Source: an uncultured Clostridia bacterium (GTDB lineage Bacteria > Bacillota > Clostridia > UBA1381). From it: 64,000 nucleotides of DNA. The position numbers were made by a program, and so were the translations under genes. Location: the NCBI GenBank assembly GCA_934462715.1, contig CAKSIJ010000011.1, positions 39,444-103,443 of the forward strand, given 5' to 3'. Shown here one piece after another: positions 54,659 through 62,479 of this stretch. The notes under the pieces were generated by a model. The model saw only the letters and a program-made list of their open reading frames with translations, was not told the DNA's origin and ran no database searches. Each line of letters begins with the position of its first letter. The stretch's first letter is position 1.

Positions 54659-54808
54659 ATTACTGCATCACCTTTCAGCTTTTTACAAAAATCAATGTAT
54701 AAAAGTATTATCTGCATTTTCACAAAATTCTAAACTTTTTTTGTAAAAATATGCTCAATAACACAGCGGCTCCCCCTCAAAGCTGAGAAGGAGCCTGTCT
54801 ATATAACG

Positions 54809-55642
54809 TTATATGATTTTACGGTATTTTCTCGGCGAGCAGCCATACTTTTCATTGAATTTTTTATAGAACCACGAAAGGTTTTCATATCCGCAGTCAT
54901 AGCAAATATCTGTAACCGAAAGGTTGCTGTTTATGAGCATATTTGCGGCATATGTAAGTCTGATTTCATCCAAAAACTCCGAAATTGTGCAATTACAATA
55001 TTTTTTCATGCTTCGGGCAATATGCTCCCTTGTTTTTGAGGATATACTGATCATCGCTTCCGTTCCGCCCGTAAAATTATCCTTTTCTTTCATTTTTTCA
55101 ACCATATATTCAAGCCATCCCGGCATTTGCTTTTGCTCATTATTCTGCTGTGTAAAAAAGTATTTTACAAAAACATCAAAAATCAACACCTTAAATCTGA
55201 ATCTGATTTCCTTCGTATTTTCGGTAGGAATTGTATTTATCATGCTTATTGTGTTCATTATTTTAGCCTTTTCGTTTTCCGATAATATCACAAAGGGCGG
55301 TTTATCTGAGTTTAACAGTCTGTCTTTTGGGAAATAATCGGTAAGATAAGAAAACAGCTCATCGGCTGTTTTTTCGTCAAAAGCCAGATTTGCAAAATAA
55401 AAATTGCTGTCCTTTAAAAATTCATGCACATCTCCCGGTCTGATTAACATAAGCGTATTGGTTTTGAGCCTTGATTTTTCACCCGACACAACATGAACGG
55501 GAGTTCCTTTATCTATAATCATGATTTCGTAAAATTCGTGATTATGCGGTTTGAAAATTTCGGTTTCGCTGTTTACGTAATGATATTTAAAGCCTGTTTT
55601 GCCGTTTATATGGTATTCCTTTTTCAAAGTGGTATAATTCAA
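54809..55642 (-). CDS. AraC-family transcriptional regulator
   Basis: A 277-residue AraC protein: an N-terminal cupin (HNHEFYEIMIIDKGTPVHVV, LMLIRPGDVHEF) and two C-terminal HTHs (ISEFLDEIRLTYAANMLI; SVTDICYDCGYENLSWFYKK, KYGCSPRKYRK). The start is TTG 55642 after AAAGGGAGAG; an upstream ATG at 55672 lies before the predicted transcript start. It is divergent from the alpha-mannosidase gene and probably controls it in response to a sugar. Confidence 0.9.
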   Translation of the reverse strand: MNYTTLKKEYHINGKTGFKYHYVNSETEIFKPHNHEFYEIMIIDKGTPVHVVSGEKSRLKTNTLMLIRPGDVHEFLKDSNFYFANLAFDEKTADELFSYLTDYFPKDRLLNSDKPPFVILSENEKAKIMNTISMINTIPTENTKEIRFRFKVLIFDVFVKYFFTQQNNEQKQMPGWLEYMVEKMKEKDNFTGGTEAMISISSKTREHIARSMKKYCNCTISEFLDEIRLTYAANMLINSNLSVTDICYDCGYENLSWFYKKFNEKYGCSPRKYRKII

Positions 55643-55670
55643 AAAAATCACTCTCCCTTTATATAATATC

Positions 55671-55699
55671 ACTATACTACACTTTTTTTATCATGTCAA
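55671..55699 (-). promoter_or_regulatory. araC-type regulator promoter
   Basis: Minus strand TTGACA (55699-55694), 17-bp spacer, TATAGT (55676-55671). Predicted start about 55664, which rules out the ATG at 55672. Confidence 0.7.
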
Positions 55700-55782
55700 C
55701 AGAAGTTTTGTACTTAAAAATAATATATAATAATTTTATAAATATCACCGAAAATTTCAATTTATTTCAGGAGGAAATAATC

Positions 55783-58700
55783 ATGTTTATGCGCGAATTG
55801 AAAATCAAAGCATTTATTGAAAGGCTTAAACAGCTGACAAGTCAAAAGGTTTTTGATTGCAGTGACTTTGAATATGCTCAGTGCGGTTACAAAAAATCCT
55901 GCGTTCCCGAACCCGGCCTTGAATGGTCATTGTACAGTGATGATGTCAGACTTTTGGGAGAAGATCGCCACTATTGGATAAAGGGGCATATAAAGACTCC
56001 TGCGGCACAGGAGAACAAAGAGTACAGATTTGCTATGTCGGGTAATTTCCCGATCGGGTGGAATGCCGCCGCAAGCGCTTCACCGCAATGTATTCTCTAC
56101 CTTAACGGCGAAATGATACAGGAGCTTGACGGCAATCACCTGAGTGCGGTAATAGAGCCGGACACCGAATACGATGTTCTCATCTATGCCTACATAGGCT
56201 TGGACAAAGCGGAATTTGAGGTTTCGTTCGGCATAACCGAAACTGATTTGCGTGTTGAAAAGCTTTATTATGATCTGCTCGTTCCGTACGAAAGCTGTCT
56301 GCTTCTCGACAGGCAGGGACAGGACTATGCCGACATATTAAAGTCGCTTGACTATGCTGTCAACCTCGTTGACCTTTACGAGGAAAACAGTGCGGAGTTT
56401 TACGAAAGCGTAAGCAAGGCTTCCGAATATATGGACAATCATTTCTACAAAGAGGTTTGCTCTGAGAAAAAGAACAAAATGTATTGTATCGGACAAACTC
56501 ACATTGATGTGGCATGGCTCTGGACTCTTGCTCAGACAAGAGAAAAGGTTCAAAGAAGCTTTTCGACCGTGCTGAAGCTTATGGAAAAATATCCGGAATA
56601 CAAATTCATGTGTTCTCAGCCGCAGCTTTATATGTACCTGAAAGAGGAGGCTCCCGACGTTTACGAAAAAATCAAGGAAAAGGTTAAAGAAGGCAGATGG
56701 GAAATTGAGGGCGCTATGTGGCTTGAAGCCGACTGCAATCTTTCGGGCGGAGAAAGCTTTATACGGCAGATAATCCACGGTAAAAAGTTCATAAAGGACG
56801 AGTTCGGAGTTGACAGCAAATATCTCTGGCTGCCCGATGTGTTCGGTTACAGTGCGGCGCTTCCGCAGATACTGAAAAAATGCGGAGTTGACAAATTTAT
56901 AACAACAAAGATAAGCTGGAATGAATTCAACAAAATGCCGTATGACACATTTATGTGGGAGGGACTTGACGGCACAAGAATATTTACATATTTCTTTACT
57001 GAAATAAATGCGGACCTTGCTCCCGATGTCGTTTACAAAAGATGGAAAGAGGACAGTATTCAAAAACTGTATTCGGGCGATACAATGATCGGCTACGGTT
57101 TCGGGGACGGCGGCGGAGGTCCGACAGACGTTATGCTTGAAAAGCAGAGGAGAATGGCGCACGGAATACCGGGTATGCCCCAAACCGTAACAAGCAGCGC
57201 AGGGGATTTTTTGAATATACAGGAGGAAAGCTTTAAGAAGTCATGCAAAGAGCTTAACAGAACCCCTCTTTGGGTCGGCGACTTATATCTTGAATTTCAC
57301 AGAGGTACATATACCTCTGTCGCAAAGGTCAAAAAGCACAACAGAAAGAGCGAGTTTTTGTTCCAAAAAGCGGAATCCGCATCGGTTATCGGAAATATAC
57401 TTTGCGGTAAAACATATCCCAAAGCAGAATTTGACAAAAGCTGGAAATTGATACTGCTGAACCAATTCCATGACATTATCCCCGGTTCTTCAATCAAAGA
57501 GGTGTACGATGACAGTGACACGGATTATGAAAAAATATTTAAATCGGGCAACGGAATCTTTGACGGCGCACTCGGAACAATTGCGGATAGCATAAAAACA
57601 GACGGCGGACTGCTTGTATATAACCCCCACGGCTTTACCGCCAACGGTCTGATTGAAGCTGACAGAAAAATCATGTATGTGGAAAACATTCCGGCGGTTG
57701 GATATAAGGTTGTAAACCCGACCGAAACCGATTCTAAAATAAAATTTGACAAAAACGTCTGCAACACTCCGTTTTACAGAATTACATTTGATGAAAGCTT
57801 TAACATTACATCGCTGTACGATAAGCAAAACGGCAGAGAAGCCGTTGCGGAAAACAGCTTGTTTAATCAGCTGCGCATTTTTGAGGATATTCCCTATTCG
57901 TATGACGCATGGGATATATGCGAATACTACAACGACAAGCACCGCGACATAAACAATGTTGAAAATGTGACATTGCGCGACTTGGGAGAGTGCTTTGAAA
58001 TTGAAATAACAAGGAAATTCCAAAGCTCGGTTATTGTTCAAACTATATGCTTATACAATAATATAAGAAGAATTGACGTTAAGAACAAAATCGACTGGAA
58101 AGAGAAAAAGGTTGTTTTAAAGGCAATGTTCCCGATAAACGTTCACACACACGAGGCTGTTTATGACGTACAGTTCGGTAACGTAAAGCGAAGCACCCAC
58201 AAAAACACCTCCTGGGACAGAGCAAAATTTGAGGTGTGCGCACACAAATGGGCAGATGTATCCGAAAGCGGTTACGGCGTTGCCGTTATGAATGACTGCA
58301 AGTACGGCTACGGCTGTGACTTGAATAATTTAAGCCTTACTCTGATAAAATGCGCCGTTTATCCGAATACCGAAGCGGACAGGGAATTACACGAATTCAC
58401 CTATTCGATTCTTCCCCACTGCGGAGATTTCAGAGAAGCTAACATTGCAGAAGAAGCATATCTTCTCAATCAGCCGCTTACCGTCCGCCGTATAAGCAAG
58501 CAGGACGGAAAGCTTCCCGACAGCTTCTCTTTTGTCGGCAGCAACAGCAGCAATATTATTATTGAAACGGTTAAGCAGTGCGAAAATAATGACAGTATAA
58601 TTGTCAGATTCTACGAATATCACAATTCGCACTCAAAAGTGACCCTTGATTTCGGCATCGACTTTGATAAAGCCTATATATGCGATATGCTTGAAAATAA

Positions 58701-58785
58701 TCTTAATGAGCTTGCGAAAAACAATCGAAGCATTACTTTAGATGTTAAGCCGTATGAAATCGTTACGGTTAAAATAACCAAATAA
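55783..58785 (+). CDS. Alpha-mannosidase, GH38
   Basis: A 1000-residue GH38 enzyme, releasing alpha-linked mannose from N-glycans or fungal mannan. The N-terminal catalytic region has CIGQTHIDVAWLWTLAQT (zinc His and Asp), KFMCSQPQLYMYLKEE, LWLPDVFGYSAALPQILKKC (nucleophile Asp) and FHDIIPGSSIKEVYDD; the C-terminal half is the beta-sandwich domain. No signal peptide, so cytosolic, working on imported oligosaccharides. The start at 55783 follows CAGGAGGAAATAATC. Regulated probably by the divergent AraC protein. Confidence 0.95.
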   Translation: MFMRELKIKAFIERLKQLTSQKVFDCSDFEYAQCGYKKSCVPEPGLEWSLYSDDVRLLGEDRHYWIKGHIKTPAAQENKEYRFAMSGNFPIGWNAAASASPQCILYLNGEMIQELDGNHLSAVIEPDTEYDVLIYAYIGLDKAEFEVSFGITETDLRVEKLYYDLLVPYESCLLLDRQGQDYADILKSLDYAVNLVDLYEENSAEFYESVSKASEYMDNHFYKEVCSEKKNKMYCIGQTHIDVAWLWTLAQTREKVQRSFSTVLKLMEKYPEYKFMCSQPQLYMYLKEEAPDVYEKIKEKVKEGRWEIEGAMWLEADCNLSGGESFIRQIIHGKKFIKDEFGVDSKYLWLPDVFGYSAALPQILKKCGVDKFITTKISWNEFNKMPYDTFMWEGLDGTRIFTYFFTEINADLAPDVVYKRWKEDSIQKLYSGDTMIGYGFGDGGGGPTDVMLEKQRRMAHGIPGMPQTVTSSAGDFLNIQEESFKKSCKELNRTPLWVGDLYLEFHRGTYTSVAKVKKHNRKSEFLFQKAESASVIGNILCGKTYPKAEFDKSWKLILLNQFHDIIPGSSIKEVYDDSDTDYEKIFKSGNGIFDGALGTIADSIKTDGGLLVYNPHGFTANGLIEADRKIMYVENIPAVGYKVVNPTETDSKIKFDKNVCNTPFYRITFDESFNITSLYDKQNGREAVAENSLFNQLRIFEDIPYSYDAWDICEYYNDKHRDINNVENVTLRDLGECFEIEITRKFQSSVIVQTICLYNNIRRIDVKNKIDWKEKKVVLKAMFPINVHTHEAVYDVQFGNVKRSTHKNTSWDRAKFEVCAHKWADVSESGYGVAVMNDCKYGYGCDLNNLSLTLIKCAVYPNTEADRELHEFTYSILPHCGDFREANIAEEAYLLNQPLTVRRISKQDGKLPDSFSFVGSNSSNIIIETVKQCENNDSIIVRFYEYHNSHSKVTLDFGIDFDKAYICDMLENNLNELAKNNRSITLDVKPYEIVTVKITK

Positions 58786-58825
58786 AAATATCGGAAAAAT
58801 TTTAACCAAAATAATTACCGGCAGC

Positions 58826-58860
58826 AGCGGCACCGATTTTTTCGGTGCCGCTCATTTTTT
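58826..58860 (+). terminator. Intrinsic terminator after the mannosidase
   Basis: AGCGGCACCGA (58826-58836) and TCGGTGCCGCT (58842-58852), followed by CATTTTTTT. Confidence 0.88.
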
Positions 58861-58883
58861 TATTATGTTTTAATTTAAAATCA

Positions 58884-58912
58884 TTGACGGCTTCTGAGTA
58901 GTTTTATATATT
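58884..58912 (+). promoter_or_regulatory. Promoter of the recombinase gene
   Basis: TTGACG (58884-58889), 17-bp spacer, TATATT (58907-58912). Transcript start about 58919. Confidence 0.55.
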
Positions 58913-58961
58913 TGTGGTAAAATATATAAATGAAAAATCTTAAAAGGGGGGGCACCGGAAA

Positions 58962-59801
58962 ATGATAAAAATTACAGACATTATTATAAAGAAATTTAAA
59001 GAATATCTGATTAACGAAGAAAAAAGCAAAGCCACGGTTGAAAAATATATCCGTGACCTCACAGCGTTTACCGCATGGCTCGGCGGTACGGAGCTCAGCA
59101 AGGCAATGGTTTTGGAATACAAGGAATACATTATAACAAAATATGCCCCGGCAAGCGTTAATTCCATACTTTCATCACTCAACAGCTTTTTTGATTCTGT
59201 TGAGGAATACGGCTTAAAGGTGAAAAATCTGAAAATCCAAAAACAAATTTTTGCGAAAAACGGAAAGGAGCTTACAAAGGCGGAATATGAAAGACTGCTC
59301 TCAGAGGCGAAATCAAAGGGAAACAAAAAATTATATCTGCTTATGCAAACCATATGCGCAACCGGAATCCGTGTGAGCGAATTAAAATATATCACAGCAG
59401 AATCACTCAAAGACGGACGTGCAGATGTCAATATGAAAGGAAAGCTGCGTGTTATCATCATTCCGAAAGCTCTGTGCAAGATGTTAAAAAAATATGCAGC
59501 GGAGCAAAAAATTTCGTACGGCAGTATTTTTGTTACGAAAACAGGCAAGCCGCTTGACAGAACGCATATATGGAAGCTGATGAAATCGCTTTGCGAAAGC
59601 GCCGGGGTTGACAAAAGAAAGGTATTTCCGCATAACCTCCGCCACCTTTTCGCCCGAACCTTTTATTCGATAGAAAAGGATATTGTACGCCTTGCCGATA
59701 TACTCGGTCATTCTTCGGTTAATACTACCCGTATTTATACAATGGAAACCTGGGAAATCTGCCGCAGACAGGTGCAGAGGTTGGGTCTTTTGCACTGTTA
59801 A
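58962..59801 (+). CDS. Tyrosine recombinase, probable DNA invertase of the adjacent switch
   Basis: A 279-residue integrase of the small XerC/D type. N-terminal core-binding domain (about 1-95), then the catalytic domain with R in ICATGIRVSELKYIT, a beta-hairpin lysine near MKGKLRV, HNLRHLFARTFY (H-x-x-R), GHSSVNTTRIYT (His and Tyr). It is not the chromosome resolvase (that is xerD at 44276). Just 10 bp after its stop are inverted repeats flanking a promoter, which makes it the obvious candidate to invert that segment. The ribosome binding region has an unusual run of seven Gs (58946-58952). RBS AAAAGGGGGGG. Confidence 0.88.
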   Translation: MIKITDIIIKKFKEYLINEEKSKATVEKYIRDLTAFTAWLGGTELSKAMVLEYKEYIITKYAPASVNSILSSLNSFFDSVEEYGLKVKNLKIQKQIFAKNGKELTKAEYERLLSEAKSKGNKKLYLLMQTICATGIRVSELKYITAESLKDGRADVNMKGKLRVIIIPKALCKMLKKYAAEQKISYGSIFVTKTGKPLDRTHIWKLMKSLCESAGVDKRKVFPHNLRHLFARTFYSIEKDIVRLADILGHSSVNTTRIYTMETWEICRRQVQRLGLLHC

Positions 59802-59811
59802 AAAATAAAAA

Positions 59812-59835
59812 CCACATAATCAGAATTATGTGGCA
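59812..59835. repeat. Inverted repeat left (IR-L) of the invertible segment
   Basis: CCACATAATCAG then AATTATGTGGCA. It matches IR-R (60082-60105) in reverse complement at 23 of 24 bases. Internally it is nearly palindromic (CCACATAAT and ATTATGTGG arms around CAGA), as expected of a recombinase core site, and with the T-run 59839-59845 it resembles the recombinase gene's terminator. Confidence 0.85.
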
Positions 59836-60081
59836 GAATTTTTTTGTACATATATAATATACGTACATATTATAGCATTGAAAATTGCTTTTGTCAATGA
59901 TTTATCAATACATTTACTAATTTTCATCAATATGCACTAAAAAATGACATCACTTTAAGACCAATGCTATTTCAATTTTTACATTGGTCTGCTTTGCTGT
60001 GCCTTTTTGTACAAAAATATCTTAAAATTTTTCCTCATGCAGTATTTTTTTATCGCATTTACAAAAATAAGTCAGCGTGAT
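59836..60081. mobile_element. Invertible DNA segment (promoter switch), OFF orientation
   Basis: 246 bp between the inverted repeats. It has no ORF. It holds one consensus promoter (59869-59897, minus strand), a nine-pair hairpin AGACCAATG/CATTGGTCT (59958-59990), and AT-rich sequence. In the drawn orientation the promoter points left, away from the surface-protein gene; inversion between the repeats would point it right, with a start near 60055. Confidence 0.82.
59869..59897 (-). promoter_or_regulatory. Invertible promoter (currently reading away from the surface gene)
   Basis: Minus strand TTGACA (59897-59892), a 17-bp spacer and TATAAT (59874-59869) with TG one base before it: both boxes match consensus exactly. 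It is the best promoter in the region. Confidence 0.85.
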
Positions 60082-60120
60082 TGCCACATAATTCTGATTA
60101 TGTTGCAATCACATTTTTTG
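60077..60120 (+). terminator. Orientation-dependent terminator at IR-R
   Basis: GTGATTGC (60077-60084) and GCAATCAC (60105-60112) extend the IR-R hairpin CACATAAT/ATTATGTT (with one C-T mismatch) into a 16-position stem followed by ATTTTTTG. Half of this stem lies inside the invertible segment, so inversion would replace its left arm. Confidence 0.7.
60082..60105. repeat. Inverted repeat right (IR-R) of the invertible segment
   Basis: TGCCACATAATT then CTGATTATGTTG. Reverse complement of IR-L except one base (T at 60104). The central TTCTGA is asymmetric and in opposite orientation to IR-L's TCAGAA, which specifies inversion rather than deletion. Confidence 0.85.
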
Positions 60121-60132
60121 TGTCATTATAAT
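60103..60132 (+). promoter_or_regulatory. Possible fixed promoter of the surface gene
   Basis: TTGCAA (60103-60108), 18-bp spacer, TATAAT (60127-60132). The -35 box overlaps the outer edge of IR-R, outside the crossover region, so it would not change on inversion. Predicted start about 60140, just before the leader fold. Weaker than the invertible promoter. Confidence 0.45.
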
Positions 60133-60135
60133 TAT

Positions 60136-60240
60136 ATATCATACAAAGGGGACCACTCTTTGCAAAATAATGCTTCACAGGTTTAATCAGCATAAAGACG
60201 GGAGGGTTGACAATTTTCAGCTAAACCGGGTGATGCAAAA
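60136..60240 (+). ncRNA. Structured 5' leader upstream of the surface gene
   Basis: Hairpin CAAAG/CTTTG (60144-60162) followed by a long stem: TGC and TCAC and GGTTTA on the left (60170-60186) pair with TAAACC, GTGA and TGCA on the right (60221-60237), interrupted by small internal loops. The apical loop contains GACGGGAGGGTTGAC. It could be a riboswitch or protein-binding leader. It does not fit c-di-GMP-I/II, ydaO or other classes I can recall. Confidence 0.45.
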
Positions 60241-60264
60241 ATTTAAGAAAGAAGGATAATTAAT

Positions 60265-61809
60265 ATGAAAGGTAAAAAACTATTGACAGGTATTATGTCT
60301 GCCGCATTGGTGCTTTGCACTATGGCAATTCCGGCTTTTGCGGAAGCAGGTAACGGAACACAAACAAACCCGTATACATTAGCAGAATTTAATGAGCTAA
60401 CAGATGTAAGCGGTCAGGAATTATGGGTTAATCTTGGTGATTTAAATATTTCGGAAAATTCCGTAACTCTCGGAAGCTATGTTATGTCTGATGAATATCA
60501 GTGGGTAAATAAAAACGCCGAAGCTCCGGAGGGATTTACTGCAACTGAACGTGAAAATGCACAAGGTACTGCTATTGCATACAGAACAAATAAAGCCGGT
60601 GCAACAATTCACATAAGCGGAACAATCACTGCGAAAAACGGAGCTGAAAATATAAACGATCATATTAATACTAAATGCTTGTATTTTCAAATCCCGGAAA
60701 AATCAACTATTATACTTGACAGTGTGACAATAAACGGGGTGTTTGATTTAGTAGGTTCTTATACATATTATTACAATATGCCAGATGGTTCTATAGCTCA
60801 TCAGCTTACTGCAAACAAACCAAGCTGGGCAACAAATATATGGTACGGATTCCCATTTTCAATTAATAAAATCGAAATAAACAACAGCACAATTAACGGT
60901 TGTTGGTTTAATAACGGCAGAAACTTTAACAATGTTTCAATATATAACACTGAATTTAAATCTTATGAGAATACCGTTTCAGCTAATAGTTCAAACCCAA
61001 TATGGTGGCAAAATATTCCCGGACTTGAAAGCTTTACAATGACCGATTCCAAACTTACTTCAACTCGTCCAATAAAATTTGAAAGCAGCAGTAATCCTGC
61101 TTTTAATGTAAGCTTTACGGGCAACACGTTTACAATGGAAAGCGGCAGCAAATTTACAAAAAAAGAAAGCGACAAAACGAAAAATGCAGCTATTTACTTT
61201 GGTAAAAGTCAAAATTTCGGAGATGTAAATATTAGTAATAATACTATTTCCGGAGATGAACATACACAGCTTGTTGTTATTTCTGAAAATGCAGACATTA
61301 CTAAAATGTCAGTCGCTGAAAAGATTAGTATTACAAATAACAAAAAAGCTGACGGTTCTGCTTTGTCAGTCAGAGAATCTATAGGTATGTGGAAATCTGA
61401 GATTGATACACCGTGGGATTCAGCTTTGGCAGAATTTCTTTCAAATGACAATGTAGAGCTTTATGCAAAATGGCAATCCGACACCGATTCCGGCTATTAT
61501 ATGGACAACGAAACAAAGTACGGCATGATGAGATTTATGTTCAAGACAGAGCCTACCGGCACAGTTACAGCTTCGGGAATTAAGTACATAAATGCAAAGG
61601 ACATCAGTAAATCCGTAACAGCCACTACAGCGGCAGGCGCAACTGTATTCCAAGGCGATGTTGTTAAAGTAGATGAGGGAACAGAGGGAACATATTACGC
61701 AAGAGCATATATAACAACCCAAGACGGAACAACATTCTGGTCCGCACCGGTCGGCTGCTCTGTAAATTGGAACAGATTCTTTACCAAGTACACAGGAGGT
61801 GTTCAATAA
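60265..61809 (+). CDS. Secreted surface protein, probable beta-helix, phase-variable
   Basis: A 514-residue protein with a clear signal peptide (basic MKGKKLLTG, hydrophobic core, cleavage near AFAEA). Residues about 40-360 carry irregular Asn/Ser/Thr-rich strand repeats (ISGTITAKNGAENI, IEINNSTINGCWFNNG, VSIYNTEF, SFTGNTFTMESGSKF, VNISNNTISGDEHT), a parallel beta-helix pattern of adhesins or lyases. The last 110 residues look like an Ig-like strand domain (TVTASGIKYINAKDI, YYARAYITTQDGTTFW). No LPxTG, dockerin or S-layer motif, so its anchoring is unknown. RBS AAGAAGGATAATTA. It lies downstream of the invertible promoter. Confidence 0.7.
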   Translation: MKGKKLLTGIMSAALVLCTMAIPAFAEAGNGTQTNPYTLAEFNELTDVSGQELWVNLGDLNISENSVTLGSYVMSDEYQWVNKNAEAPEGFTATERENAQGTAIAYRTNKAGATIHISGTITAKNGAENINDHINTKCLYFQIPEKSTIILDSVTINGVFDLVGSYTYYYNMPDGSIAHQLTANKPSWATNIWYGFPFSINKIEINNSTINGCWFNNGRNFNNVSIYNTEFKSYENTVSANSSNPIWWQNIPGLESFTMTDSKLTSTRPIKFESSSNPAFNVSFTGNTFTMESGSKFTKKESDKTKNAAIYFGKSQNFGDVNISNNTISGDEHTQLVVISENADITKMSVAEKISITNNKKADGSALSVRESIGMWKSEIDTPWDSALAEFLSNDNVELYAKWQSDTDSGYYMDNETKYGMMRFMFKTEPTGTVTASGIKYINAKDISKSVTATTAAGATVFQGDVVKVDEGTEGTYYARAYITTQDGTTFWSAPVGCSVNWNRFFTKYTGGVQ

Positions 61810-61964
61810 TGAAGAAATATACATCACCCGAAATGACAATAGTTAAAATCCAAGCAGAAGATGTTATTCTGACAAGTGGCGAAATAACAACCGCAGAAAT
61901 GCCGAATACAACCTTTACCGGCGCAGAACAGCTTCAGTCACAGGATTTCAGCATTTTTGATTAA
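61809..61964 (+). CDS. Small MKKYxxPEM-type peptide coupled to the surface gene
   Basis: A 51-residue ORF whose ATG overlaps the surface gene's stop (TAATG), after ACAGGAGGTG. It reads MKKYTSPEMTIVKIQAEDVI, then LTSGEITTAEMPNTTF and an acidic tail ending QSQDFSIFD. Peptides beginning MKKY.PE with an acidic DVI.TSG segment are frequent small proteins in Clostridia, of unknown function. The YxxP motif is reminiscent of RiPP leader peptides, but no RiPP enzyme is nearby. Translational coupling implies a shared role with the surface protein. Confidence 0.7.
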   Translation: MKKYTSPEMTIVKIQAEDVILTSGEITTAEMPNTTFTGAEQLQSQDFSIFD

Positions 61965-61976
61965 TTACACTTTAAA

Positions 61977-61999
61977 GGCGGCGGTTTTCCGCCGTCTTT
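61977..61999 (+). terminator. Probable terminator after the small peptide
   Basis: GGCGGCGG (61977-61984) and CCGCCGTC (61989-61996) with a TTTT loop, followed by TTTACTATT. Confidence 0.65.
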
Positions 62000-62024
62000 A
62001 CTATTCATGAAAGGTTTTATTGAT

Positions 62025-62465
62025 ATGAAAAAATTTATATTATTTATAACTTTATTTACGGCTTTGATTTTTTCGCAGTCCGCCTTTGCCGCAGTCGGCG
62101 AAATAACGGTCACTGTTGACGGCGAAACGCTGAACACCCCCATTCCGGCGCAAATAGTAAACGGCAGAACCATGCTCCCCATGCGCTCGATTTTTGAAAG
62201 GCTCGGAGCTGTTGTAATCTGGGTTGATTCGGACAAGCTTATTTTCGCAACAAAGGGTAATACATTCATCACACTAAAAATCGGCGTACCGCAAATGTCG
62301 GTGCAGACAACCGAAAGCACCGAAAACAAAGTCACAGAACTTGATACCGCACCGTTTATTGAGAATGGCTATACGTTGGTTCCCGTCCGTGCGGTTGCGG
62401 AAAGTCTTAACGCAAATGTCAAATGGATTGAGGATACAAATACGGTCGCTGTTATAACGAATTAA
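62025..62465 (+). CDS. Secreted copper-amine-oxidase N-domain-like (stalk) protein
   Basis: A 146-residue protein with a signal peptide (FILFITLFTALIFSQSAFA) and a CuAO_N1/stalk domain: EITVTVDGETLNTPIPAQIV, NGRTMLPMRSIFERLGA, then a second half GYTLVPVRAVAESLNANV and WIEDTNTVAVIT. This domain is common in extracellular Firmicute proteins and is thought to bind the wall. It is the only domain here. The start at 62025 follows AAAGGTTTTATTG; the frame begins at 62007. Confidence 0.78.
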   Translation: MKKFILFITLFTALIFSQSAFAAVGEITVTVDGETLNTPIPAQIVNGRTMLPMRSIFERLGAVVIWVDSDKLIFATKGNTFITLKIGVPQMSVQTTESTENKVTELDTAPFIENGYTLVPVRAVAESLNANVKWIEDTNTVAVITN

Positions 62466-62479
62466 AGAAAGGCTTACAA

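Noticed and set aside
56338..57183. A 281-codon open frame antisense to the alpha-mannosidase gene
   Set aside because: It lies fully within the GH38 catalytic region, whose motifs are certain, and has no family resemblance or ribosome binding site.
58940..59614. A 224-codon minus-strand frame over the recombinase
   Set aside because: Antisense shadow of a clear tyrosine recombinase; composition is Ser/Phe-rich as expected of a reversed coding strand.
60136..60240. c-di-GMP-I, c-di-GMP-II or c-di-AMP riboswitch for the surface-gene leader
   Set aside because: Short stretches look similar, but the conserved blocks do not occur in the required order or fold.
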